Shown: piece by piece, positions 1 through 11,965 of the stretch | Position numbering within the stretch: the first letter of the stretch is position 1 | Layout of the letters: every line of letters begins with the position of its first letter | Origin: Pelecanus crispus | Lineage: Eukaryota > Chordata > Aves > Pelecaniformes > Pelecanidae | Assembly: GCF_030463565.1 (NCBI RefSeq) | Contig: NC_134649.1 | Location: 31,335,044-31,399,043, forward strand | Direction of reading: 5' to 3' | Length of the DNA stretch: 64,000 nucleotides | Notes under the pieces: generated by a model | Told to the model about the DNA's origin: nothing | Databases searched by the model: none | The model's input: the letters and a program-made list of their open reading frames with translations, nothing else | Position numbers and translations under genes: made by a program

Positions 1-816
1 TGTTGGTTACAGTCCAGGTCTGCAGACCCATGAGCACATCATCCTCCAGGGACTGCCAGGCATCTTCCGGTAACCACTGGGGCAGCCAGCATTACCAGAG
101 CCTGCCCACACCCCCCCCTCTGCAGGGGTGGCAGTATGTCGGGATGCAGGAAGGGCCCCCAATCCCACCAGCTTCCTCACCATGTTGGTTTCATGTTACC
201 ACCGTGGTTTGCCGAGTTCCTTCCTGCACGCTGCTCCTGTAAAAGGAAAGGGCACAAAGGGAGGGGACGCTAGATCTGCTTGCCGGGCAGGGCCCCCGGC
301 AGGAGCAGCAGAGGGCCCTGCGCAGGCACCGTGCTGCCCGCAGGGCTGCCCTTGCTCAGCCCAGCTCCCAGAGCTCTTCCCACGCCGGGGGACGACCCTC
401 CCGCCCCAGCTGTGCCCCAAATGGGTCTCGCACTGGGAACTACCTGGGCCTCACCCCACAAACACGAGGACGCGCCTGGCTCCCCCCTTCCCCTCCTCAC
501 GGGACCGCGCCTGGATTTCCCCACCATGGGTCCCTCCCTGACCCGACACCCTCTCCGGCACGGCGCTCGGTCCCCCACCTCACCCCGACTCTTCACGGGG
601 CCGCGCCTGTGTCTCCCCTTCCTCAATCGGATCGGACCGCGCCGGGCTCTCCCCTCTCCCATCGGCCCCTCACGGGGCCGTGCCCGGTTCTCCCCTTCCT
701 CCCCTCACGGCAGCACGCCCAGGTCTCGCTCCCTCCCTTCAGGGCAGCGTGCCCGGCTCAGCCCTCCACCCACCCGCCCCTCAACCTGCCCCGGGACCCC
801 TCCCGCTGTGGCTCAC
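1..816. other. Intergenic or IP6K1 intron 1 sequence, no gene recognised
   Basis: No exon matches a protein I recognise. By synteny with human, where IP6K1 lies next to the CDHR4 3' side and runs away from it, this could be the first intron of IP6K1 on the minus strand. A possible minus-strand splice donor (GTGAGC, complement of 811-816) would mark the end of a non-coding first exon. The right half is a degenerate minisatellite, listed separately. Confidence 0.35.
475..780. repeat. Degenerate GC-rich minisatellite, unit about 50 bp
   Basis: Variants of a unit containing cacggggccgcgcctg followed by a pyrimidine stretch such as tctccccttcctc recur several times, for example near 497, 594, 672 and 710. 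The copies are imperfect and period length varies. The long open frames across it reflect GC-rich composition, not coding. Confidence 0.6.
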
Positions 817-1630
817 CGGGGCCGGCCCTGCCTGCCCAGCCGGGGGCTGGCGACACCGAGCCCCCAGCGCCGCCGCTCCCCGCCACCCGCTCCCTGCCGT
901 TCGAATCAACAACAAGATGGCGACGGCCGAGGGGGCGGAGCCCCGATGCTGGCCGTCATAGCAACCGCGCCGTCCAAAACCCGCCCCGCCGCCTCTTGCG
1001 GCAATCCAAAGCCAAGCCCCGCCCGCCGGGGGCGTCGCGGGAACGCTGATAGGTCGAAGCCATCGTCACTCAAACTCAGAGCCGCCCCGCCCCTTTCCGT
1101 GCGCGGACTGCCTCCGGATGGCCGCTCACGTTAGGCACACGTGACGCCCACCACTACCCCGCCTCCCCGCGGGCTGCGCCGTCTCATTGGCTATCCGCGA
1201 GGGGGGGTGGGGGGGCCCGGCCAATGGGCACGCCGGGCGCGGGCCGCGGGCCCTGCCCTACCCGGCCGGGGCGGTGTGCGGCGGGAGCGCGCGGGCGGGA
1301 GCGCGCGGGCGGCCGCGTGAGGCGCGGCCTGCCGGGGATGTGGCTCCGCTTTCCCCCCGCCGGAGGCCGGGCTCGGGGGCAGGTCTCACGCCTCAGCCCG
1401 CCGCATCCGCCTCCCCCCCGGGGCCCTGGGCAAGTGCGGCGGCCCCGGCGGGGCGGCACATCCCGCTTGGTGCGGTGCGTCCTGCGGGGTCAACCGAGCT
1501 AAACGCAGCTCCCCCCCGCTGCGGCCTGGCCCCAGACAGCTCCTCGCCCTCGGCTGGCCCCTTGGAGCAGCGAGTGGAACGTGTTCACGCACCGATCCGG
1601 TACAATAAAGGTCTAATTCCCGAACGGTCG
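817..1630. promoter_or_regulatory. CpG-island promoter, probably IP6K1 (minus strand), possibly bidirectional
   Basis: The stretch is dense in CpG and holds a YY1-type site (AAGATGGCGAC, 914-924), a CACGTG E-box followed by a CRE-like half site (1138-1145), an inverted CCAAT box (ATTGGCT, 1186-1192), a direct CCAAT (1221-1225) and GC boxes. It sits left of the CDHR4 3' end, where IP6K1 starts in human, so I assign it to the leftward IP6K1 first exon by synteny only. A plus-strand AATAAA near 1603 raises the chance of a short divergent non-coding transcript. Confidence 0.5.
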
Positions 1631-2404
1631 CAGTTCCTGTGGGCTCCGGGCAAGGGGACCCCGAGGCAGAGTCACAGAGGTGACCCCTCTTCGCTGTGAA
1701 ATTTCATGGCTGGCTCCTGCCCTCCCCCCTCCTCCCTACCCACCTACTGGGAGTAGCCACCTACTCCCCAAATTAGTCTCTTTCCTCTTATCCCGCCAGA
1801 GCTTCTTTCCCTGGGAGCTGCTGGGGAGACGTCCTGTGGCGCGCTCCTTTGAAATTCAGATAACCGGTTTCCCACCTCCCTGCGCTGGCCGACTCCTTCA
1901 AAGCGCTCCCGCCCGTTCGCCAGCCCTGCTAACTCTCCCACAGCATGTTGCGCTTACCTGCGCGCGCGCTAATTCACTTTTCCTCCCAATTAAGAAACCC
2001 GGCCCCTGCGCAGGCCAGCTGCTCATCCCACCCGCTTGCACCTGGGAAGTGCTCAAGCAAGGGAGAGCTTGAGGGGGACATGGGACACGGGGCAAAAGTT
2101 TCTCAAAATTACCCATGATTGAGTTTTCTTGCCCCAGATCACATCTCTGCAGAGGACTGCCCCGACTGCGTCACATCCAGAGGCTACGGAGACGCTGCCA
2201 TGACCAGAGCAGACCCTGCCAAAGCCCTTGGCACATTTTTCACAGTGCCAACCCCAGCCTGGGGCCGGCACTGCCGTAACTGCCATCCTGGTCCTGGGTT
2301 GTGCCACCCACATCCCTGACTGGAGACAGCGCTAATGACCGCCACAGCCGGACAGCCACCAGTGGGACTGCTCAGCCACAGCACTCCCCATGGCAATCAC
2401 GGCA
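1631..2404. other. Intergenic, nothing recognised
   Basis: This is moderately GC-rich unique sequence between the CpG island and the presumed CDHR4 polyadenylation site. I see no exon with homology I recognise and no repeat family. Confidence 0.5.
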
Positions 2405-2426
2405 GCAGATGCAATCTCTGCCACCA

Positions 2427-2432
2427 TTTATT
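2427..2432 (-). terminator. Candidate CDHR4 poly(A) signal AATAAA
   Basis: TTTATT on the plus strand is a canonical AATAAA on the minus strand. It is the first such signal seen downstream of the CDHR4 transmembrane exon, so it may end the CDHR4 transcript. The link is positional only. Confidence 0.4.
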
Positions 2433-4037
2433 GGGTCTACGCTGGCCGGGACGGTTCAGGGGCTGACTGCACCCTGTGGGCAGTCAGATTCCCTCCTCCT
2501 CCCAGGCCCGAGGGCCACGACGGGTGTCTGCTGGCTCCGGGTGCTCTGCCCAGCACAGTCTGCGGGGAGCTGTGGGTGGTGGGGAGTCCCTCGCTGGGTC
2601 AAGCTGCTCAGATCCAGTGCTGTGCCTCAGTCACACTGTTGAAGAGATAGTCCCTGCCGGTGCCTGGGATGGGAGGCAGCACTCAGCCCTCACCCCGTGG
2701 GTGCTGCCAGGGCGTTGCTGCTCAATGCCCATCTCTCCCATCCTCCAGACTGCCCCAAGGGACACAGTCTGAGGCTGCAGGGCCCATGGGACAGGGCACA
2801 CATGCGGGTCCCAGGCACAGCCATTGAACTGCCCCTGTGCAGAGGAGAGATGGGAGAGGGTGCTGAGGGCCCCAGGGTGCCCACCCATGCCCCCAGCAGG
2901 GCTCCCGCCCATGCCACCATGGCATACGCTTACTGGGCTGCAGGCGTGGGGGCGGCTCCGCTCCGCCTCACCACCCCTCTGCTCCGCCACATCCCAGGAG
3001 CTGCGGAGGGGTGAGGGGCGGGCACACCATCAGTGACAGGCATGCAGCCTTGACCCTGAGGGATGCTGCCAGGAGCGAGTCGCCAGCCAGGCTTTGCACT
3101 GCCAGCTGCGCCCTATTGAGTCCATCACCCTGACTGATTTCCACCTACCTGATCGCCCCCTTACCCAGCCTGTGTGTCCCTGGCCTGGCCCTGGGTGCCG
3201 AAGGGGATTGCAGCAGGGGCTGTGCTCACCAAGCACCACCACCTTTCAGCGATGCCTGAGAGCAGCAAGCCGGTCTGCCAGCATGCCTGCTTATGTCCCC
3301 ACGTGCCAGTGCACACCGTTGTGCTCGGAGGATGCTGTGCTGGTGGAGCTGCAGCCCCAGAGCCCCCTGCTGCCAGCGCTGCCTGTGGGGGCTGAGCCCG
3401 AATCTTCTCCCTTTCATGGTTGCTACAGCCCCAGTGCCACCAAGCACCATGTCCCCAACCTCACCAATGAACGTGGATCCAGCCATGCATCACCCTGGGG
3501 CAGTGACACTGCTGGAGGTGGCTGTTATTTTGCCCACAGGCTTGCATGCTTCCTCCTCACCGTGCAGATGCCTGGCACAGGCTGGGCCGGCTCCAGTGCT
3601 TCCTCAGGCTCTCCCCTCAGCTGCCTCTCACCCCTGGTCCATCCTCCCGGGGGGTGTGCAGCCAGCTTGGTGAGCGGCAGTGGCCCCAGCCCTGGCACCA
3701 GGACCCAGCCCTGCGGTAGGCAGCAGGGCCAGCTCTGTGCCATCCCACCCTGCCAACTGCAGAGTTTCTGCCCTAGCCTGGCTACCAACATGGCTGTCCC
3801 CCGGCCAAACCGCCGTCTCTGCATCCATGGTTCTCATCAGCGCTGCAGCCTCAGCCTGGGGCAGAGACAGCGCGCCGGCACAGTGACCCATGGACCGCAG
3901 CCAAACACAGGGCACATTGAACACCCCCCCATGCACTGCATCTCCCAGCTGCCTGCAAGAATGCTACGGGAACCTGTGTCAACGTGCATGGCTGCCCCTC
4001 GCTGCCAATCCAACTGCACCAGCCATGCGGCACCCAC
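2433..4037 (-). other. CDHR4 3' region; terminal coding exon(s) not resolved
   Basis: Human CDHR4 has roughly 50 more cytoplasmic residues after the last exon I can place, so one or more small exons should lie here. A strong acceptor (complement ending near 2835) opens a frame beginning GQFNGCAWDP, loosely like the family's C-terminal FDG motif, but the resemblance does not continue and I do not accept it. The large open frames on both strands are compositional. Confidence 0.35.
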
Positions 4038-7000
4038 CTCTTGCCCAGGAGCAGCTTGCCAGGGGCTTGGTTGCTGCAGGAGGAGCAGAAGGCAGCCATG
4101 AGTCCCTGGCCTTGCTCGCTGCACCGTGCTGTGCCGTGCCGTGGGGCCGGGGCTCACCTGCACAGCAGGCTCCAGGCCACGCAGCCCAGGGCGGCCAGCA
4201 GCAGGGCGCCAGAGACAGTCAGCACGGCCACAAACCAGGCTGGCGGGTGCCATGTCGCCTCCGTCCGCATGACAACCAGCGGCTCCTTCCGCAGCGTCTG
4301 CAGAGGCGGTGGGGTGAGGGAGCACGCGAGGGCCAGGGGGCCTGACGGACCCGGGAGCACTGCCTGCCCAGTGGGCTCTGCTCACCGTGTGCCGAGTGGT
4401 GGTACTGGGTGGCACCGGGGTGCTCTGGGGGGTGACATGCACCACCAGTGCCACCACGGTGCTGCAGCGGGGGGCACCGGGGACACCCCGCACCTCCACC
4501 AGCAGCACAAAGGTGCGGGGCTGGGCCAGGTCACTGGTGAGGTAGAAGAGGGTGTTCCCCTCCAGCCGAAAGCACCCATCCTCATTGCCTGGATGAGAGG
4601 GACTGCTCAGTGCCACACCACAGTGAGGGGCTGGGTTGTGCTGTGGTTGGCTGCTCCTCACCTCCAGCGATGGTGTATGCCAGCGCGGTGGCAGCAGGGC
4701 TGCCCTGGCACGCCAGGCGGGTGACAAGCTGGCGGCTGCCCAACCTGGCTGTGATCCACAGCTCCTGCACCTCAGGGGTGCACACCGGCGCCTGGTCCGG
4801 CACAGCCTGCTGGGAGCAGGGGGAGGTGGTATAGCAGCCGTGGTGCTTGCACCCACTGCGGTTCACCCGATGGGCTTGCACTCGCACCTGCAGGTGCACA
4901 ACCACGTCACACAGACGGCTCCATCGCTTTGCCGGGTCCAGGTCATTGTGGATGTCCGTCAGCCGCACAGTCAGCCTGTAGCTCTTCTGTGACTGGGAGT
5001 CCAGCGGTCCCACCACGCGGATCTCACCTGTCGGGTGGGTGGGAGCTGCTGGGCACCTGTGGATGCCACAGGGTGAGGTGGGCGCTGGGGAAGGGGCTGG
5101 GTGCTCACCGGTCTGCTTGTCGATGGAGAAGGGCTGCGTGGGGCCGGGGCCCCCCTCCAGGCTATACTCGAGGCTGTCCGGTGGGTAGTCGCGGTCAGTG
5201 CCAGCCACACGCCCCACAGCACTGCTGAAAGCCGCCGTCTCCGGCACGGTGAAGGCAGCACCATCGGGGCATGCCGGTGTGAATTCGTTGACAGGCGTCA
5301 CCGTCACGAGCACAGGCACGTGGGCTGCGCGGCACACAGCGGTTCAGCCGCGCTGGCACCACCACGCAACCCACACTGGGCTGGGTGTGCTCTCCCCCAG
5401 AACAAGCTGGGTGACACAGGAATGGTGGCACCACCCCTGGGGCGGGTTCTCTGGGGCAGCAGGGGAGGAATGTTTCCTCTGTGATCTGCTGGTTTTGGGG
5501 CCGTGAAGGGCCTTTTCCCACCTCCCCTGTGACCGCCCCCATTGCACCCCCGTGGGCACCCCCGGGGACACAGGCACTCACTGCTCCGCAGGGGCTGCCC
5601 TCCCACCGTCACCACAATGGTGGCCGTGAACTGGAAGCCCACAGCAGCCACAGCCTCTGAGTCGTAGTCCAGGGTGGTGTTGACCTGCTGAGCCAGGGTG
5701 GGGGAGTCAGGCAGAGCCAGGGTGCCCTGCAAAACTGTGATGCCAGGGAAGCCAGAGAGAGCAAGGGGTGAACAGGCGGGGGGGGGTGGCCCTGGGAGCC
5801 CCAGCCCAGGACCTGCTGTGACAGCACATGTCAGGTGGTCCCCACTGTCCTGCTGGGCTCCCCCAGGTCCTGGGAGCTGCCCATGGCCCCACTCACCTGC
5901 AGCTGCGGCCCCTCCATGCGGAAGCGGGAGCGGGAGGCGGGGGGCCCCTCAAGGGCATAGTGCAGGTGCTCCTTAGTGCCGGCGGGGTTGGTGCACCTCA
6001 GTGTCACCAGGGTGCTGCCAGGGGACACCGTCTCGGGCACCTGGGACCTGCAGCAGGGTAGCCAGTGGCTCAGCTCCCATCCCCTGTGTCCTGGGCGTGG
6101 CAGAGCATCCCCCATGCCCCACTCTCCCCCCACCCCGAACTGTACACAAAGAGGGCTGGGATGCAGCTCGGCGCCCGCCGGTCCGTCCCCTGCACGGTGA
6201 TGTTGAGCACGGTGGTGGCGTGGTCGGTGGGGTGCAGCGCGTTGTAAGCCTGGACAAGGAGGCGCACATGGGCCACCTCCAGCTGGCAGGTGCTGCGGAT
6301 CTTGCCTGTCACTGCGGGAGACGGCACGGCCTCATGACAAGCACAGGGACAGAGACAGGGTGGCCCTGGGGACCTCACTGCCCTGCTCACCCTCATCAAT
6401 GGTGAAGAGCGCGGGTGCTGTGGGAGCCAGGATGGCATAGCGGACATTGTCACCACTGGCGTGGATCTGCGTGATCACCTCCAAGGGGCCGGTGCCCTCC
6501 GGCACCGTCACGGCCCGCTGTGGCTCGCTGCAGGCAAGGCGGGCCATGTTGCACGGCTGGTGCCACCAGCACCCTCCGCCTGGCCCGGCCCCACTCACAG
6601 GAAGGTGACACGGGGACGGCGCGATGGCAGCACCTCCACCCTGACAGCCCCGCTGCAGTTGTGCCTGTGGCGGTCCATCACCTCAATCTCCAGCCTGAAT
6701 ATCTGCAGGGCAGTGCCGGGGCAGCTGTGGGACAGCCCCGAGTGGCAGCAGGGACAGGAATGGGGACAGGGATGGGGATGGAGACAGGGGTAGGAATCAG
6801 CAGTAGGGATGGGGATGAGGATAGTAATAGGGACAGGGACAGGAATAGGGACAGGATGGGGACAGGAACAGGGACAGAGACAGGAATGGGGATGGAGACA
6901 GGGACAAGAATGGGGCTCGGGGCAGGAACAGGGGTGGGAACAGGGATGGAGGTGGGGATAAGGATGAGCTGGAGACCAGAATGGGGACAGAAACAGGGAC

Positions 7001-8619
7001 AGGGATGAAGATTGGGACAGGACCTGAGATGCAGAAGGGGATGGAGCTTGGATGGGGACAGGGCTGGGGACAGGGCTGAAGCACTCCCAGGGCTAGGGGG
7101 AGGTGGATGCCTGATAGGAGGAGCAGGACGCGGAGAGCTGCAGGCAGTGCCAGCAAGGGGCTAAGCCCAGGTGGGCCGAGAGGTGCTGTGACAGCCTGAA
7201 GACCCTGCTGCCCACCTGGGTGTCCTTGCTGGGGTCGAAGCCACCAGCAGGCGCCAGCACCAGGCCCCGGCGGGTGAGCGTGAGCGGTGTGTTGTGGTTT
7301 CGGAGCCTGAACTGCAGAGACAGGCAGTGGGAGGATGGTGGGAACCCCTGTCCCCCTCCTCCACGCCCAGGGTCTCACAGTCCCCAAGGCTGCTTCCACT
7401 TGTGGGGGCTGTAGGACCCCAGGGCAGCTGCCACTCACTGTCAGCCCACCAAGCGGCTGCAGCAGCACTGCATACAGGGGCGTCCAGGGTGCCACGTCTG
7501 CCAGCACCTGCACCACGTCTCCTCCTGCGGCACAGCATGGCTGTGGGAGCCCAGTGCCAGCTGGCACCCACAGCCCCCACCACCCCACGCGCCCCAGCTC
7601 CTACCCGCGCTGGCGAAGGGGGCATCACAGCGCAGCACCTGCCCTGCTGTCACCTGGACAAAGAGCCGCTCTTCCACCTTGTCCTCGCCGGGACAAGCGG
7701 CCTGCAGGGTCAGGGTGTACTGGTTCACCCGGCGGGCATCGAGCTCTGCACCGGCACGCAGTGTCACCTGCCATGGGGATACAGCGCTCAGCAGGGCACC
7801 CACAGGCTCCTGCCCCACTCCCCGTCCCCCAGGCACACCTCTGCCTGAAATGTGGCGGTAGCCGTGGGGTCGGCGCTGATGGCGATGGGGTTGAAGGGGT
7901 GGCTGGGCTCGACGCCATGCAGGGTAATGTTGGGGCTGCTGCTCGCATTGCTGCAGGATACAGTCACCTCGGCCACGCGGGTGCCTGGCGCTGCGTCCTC
8001 GCTCAAGGCCACCACGCGCGGCAGGTCTGGCAGAAGACCCCAGGGACTGGCCTCGCACCTGGCCGATGCCACCAACGGCTCGCCCAGCTGTGCTTAGGGA
8101 GCCCTGCTCCTGCACCTGGGCACCCACGCGAGCATAGGTCTTCCTGCCAGGTGCAGCAGGGCCTAGGGCACCCTGCTCTTACCTGATGCCCTGAAGAAAG
8201 TCCCTGCAAAGAGGAGAGTTTCACCCCAGCCTGCCCAGTGTGTCCCGGCAATGCCCTGGGGAGGCCCCAGAGATGCCCCATGATGCTCCAGAGATGCCCC
8301 GGTGGTGCCTGGATATGCCCCAGAGATGCCCCCAAGATACCCCAGTAATGCCCTGGCAATGCCCTGAAGATGCCCCAGTGATGCCCCCTCCCTGCCTGAA
8401 CCCAGCCAGGCAGCTGCCAGCCCCTCTGCCCATCCTGGGGGCAGCCCCAGACACAGGGGAGCAACTAGGGGAAGCTTGTCCCCTGTCACCCTCCTGTTGG
8501 TCCCCTACCCAGGGTCTGGCAAAGGGTGGCCCCGACGCTGTGAGCCTGAAGTGCCTACCTTGGGCAGAGAGGCTGAGGAGGAGGAGGAGGAGGAGGGTGA
8601 GGCGTCCGTGCATGCCCAT
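4038..8619 (-). CDS. CDHR4: Cadherin-related family member 4
   Basis: This is a type I membrane protein of the cadherin superfamily with extracellular cadherin-like repeats. Its role is poorly defined. Coding exons (low-high): 8559-8619, 8183-8203, 7839-8026, 7605-7767, 7439-7524, 7216-7311, 6599-6702, 6391-6527, 6146-6311, 5897-6047, 5582-5726, 5109-5324, 4888-5027, 4662-4806, 4386-4588, 4158-4297, 4038-4073. All phases agree and give 732 residues; human has about 788. The start MGMHGRLTLLLLLLLSLS is a signal peptide. Ectodomain segments such as VPVLVTVTPVNEF and DRDYPPDSLEYS match human. A single membrane span (WFVAVLTVSGALLLAALGCV) lies near residues 695-717. The second exon is only 21 nt. 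The 81-bp gap at 4807-4887 could be retained in frame. The cytoplasmic end is unresolved. The gene is head-to-head with INKA1. Confidence 0.88.
6738..7076. repeat. Purine-rich minisatellite in CDHR4 intron 6
   Basis: Short units of the type GGGACAGGAATG and GGGATGGGGAC repeat irregularly for about 340 bp. The strand asymmetry (almost no C on the plus strand) gives long spurious open frames. It lies wholly between CDHR4 exons 7 and 6. Confidence 0.85.
8235..8385. repeat. Minisatellite in CDHR4 intron 1
   Basis: About ten imperfect copies of a 14-18 bp unit around the core ATGCCCCAGAG are present. It lies between exon 1 and the 21-nt exon 2. Confidence 0.8.
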
Positions 8620-9519
8620 GGCTTGCTGGCTGTTTGGGACAAGCTGGAGCCCGTTGCCACGGGTGCTGGGCACCACCCCGGCCCAGCGTCACGCCGGCCA
8701 TCTGCAGCTGCCAGCCTGGCCCCAGGGCAGGGACAGGGCACGGCCCCGGTGCCCCCAGCTCCCACCCACCTCTGCTCCCAGCCTCTCGCCATCCCCCGGG
8801 TGCCAGCCCCGGCCAGCACGGGGCAGGCGGGCAGCGATGCTCCACGGGGTTTCACTGCCACACCATGCGGCACGCTCGGGAACCAGGAAAATTAGCTAGG
8901 AGCTAATTTTTGGCCCTGTTCTCCTTCATTTGCAAACCAGAGCCGCTTCTCCCAGCATTCCTATTAAGCGCTATTAGTTCCCAATTAATAGTCGCTGGCA
9001 GAGCGCGGCCCCTGTGGCCGGGGTCACCTGTCCCTCCTCCAATACCCAAACCTATTTTGGCAGCCCGGCGGCCGCGGGTGCCTCCGCCGGGGCCCTGTAA
9101 CGGGGCCGCCCTCCTTCCCGCCAAGGCTTCCCGGCCCGGGACCCCCGGTGCCCGCGGGACTGGGCTGCTGCCGACCGGAGCACCGAGTCCCGCCCTTCCC
9201 GGCCGGCGCCCCGGGCCCTGCCTCGCCCGGCGGTGCCCGGTCCCGCCGTGCCCAGCGCTGCCCGGGTGGTGCCCGGCGCGGGGCCCCGGGGCGGCGGGGC
9301 GGGGCGGGGCGGGGCCCCGGGGCGGCGGTGCCGGTGCCGGTGCGGGCCGGGCTCACGTTACGGCGGCCCCATTGGCTGCGGCGGGGCGGGGCGGTGCCGC
9401 CCAGGCAGCGCCGGGAGGCGGCGGGCACGGCCGGGCGCTGCGCCGCGCTCTGCTGCTGCTCCGCCGCCACCGCCGCCGCCACCGGCACCGGCGGGACCGG
9501 GAGCGGGGCCGGGCCGGGC
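8620..9519. promoter_or_regulatory. Shared upstream region of CDHR4 (-) and INKA1 (+)
   Basis: About 900 bp separate two divergent start codons. Next to CDHR4, an RFX-like half site GTTGCC lies at 8653-8658. An AT-rich island at 8885-9000 holds a perfect inverted repeat of AAAATTAGCT around AGG (8888-8910), an octamer-like ATTTGCAA, and a second inverted pair CTATTA/TAATAG near 8970. Nearer INKA1 the sequence is a CpG island with repeated GGGGCGG boxes, two GCCCCGGGGC sites (9283-9292, 9314-9323) and an inverted CCAAT (CCATTGG) near 9370. No coding exon is seen here. Confidence 0.6.
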
Positions 9520-11750
<2,231 letters not shown>

Positions 11751-11786
11751 CCCTGCCCGCCTCTGCCTGCACCCTCCTCCGCTGTA

Positions 11787-11792
11787 AATAAA
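11787..11792 (+). terminator. INKA1 poly(A) signal AATAAA
   Basis: A canonical hexamer lies 37 bp after the INKA1 stop codon. It faces the UBA7 signal about 140 bp away, so the two genes are tightly convergent. Confidence 0.85.
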
Positions 11793-11930
11793 CCCCGGTT
11801 TTGTACGGTACGGGTGCAGCAGCGTTTATGGGGGGAGAGGTGTGTGTGCTGCCTGCACCCCCACTCTGAGCAGGGGCAGGCAGGGGGTTTTTGCGACAAG
11901 GGCCAATGCATCAGAGCTTGTCCTGCAGCT

Positions 11931-11936
11931 TTTATT
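11931..11936 (-). terminator. UBA7 poly(A) signal AATAAA
   Basis: The minus-strand AATAAA lies 30 bp past the UBA7 stop codon at 11966-11968. Confidence 0.85.
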
Positions 11937-11965
11937 GCACAGGGCAGGGGGTGCCAGGCCCCCAG

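Noticed and set aside
2631-2834. Candidate last CDHR4 exon beginning GQFNGCAWDP
   Set aside because: The acceptor is good but similarity to the human tail is limited to a few residues, and the expected tail end is missing.
3094-4101. A 335-codon plus-strand open frame beside CDHR4
   Set aside because: Cys/Pro/Ser-rich composition, no recognisable domain, and it overlaps CDHR4 exon 17 antisense.
6738-8385. Regularly spaced repeats that might be taken for a CRISPR array
   Set aside because: They are degenerate minisatellites without unique spacers, inside introns of a vertebrate gene.
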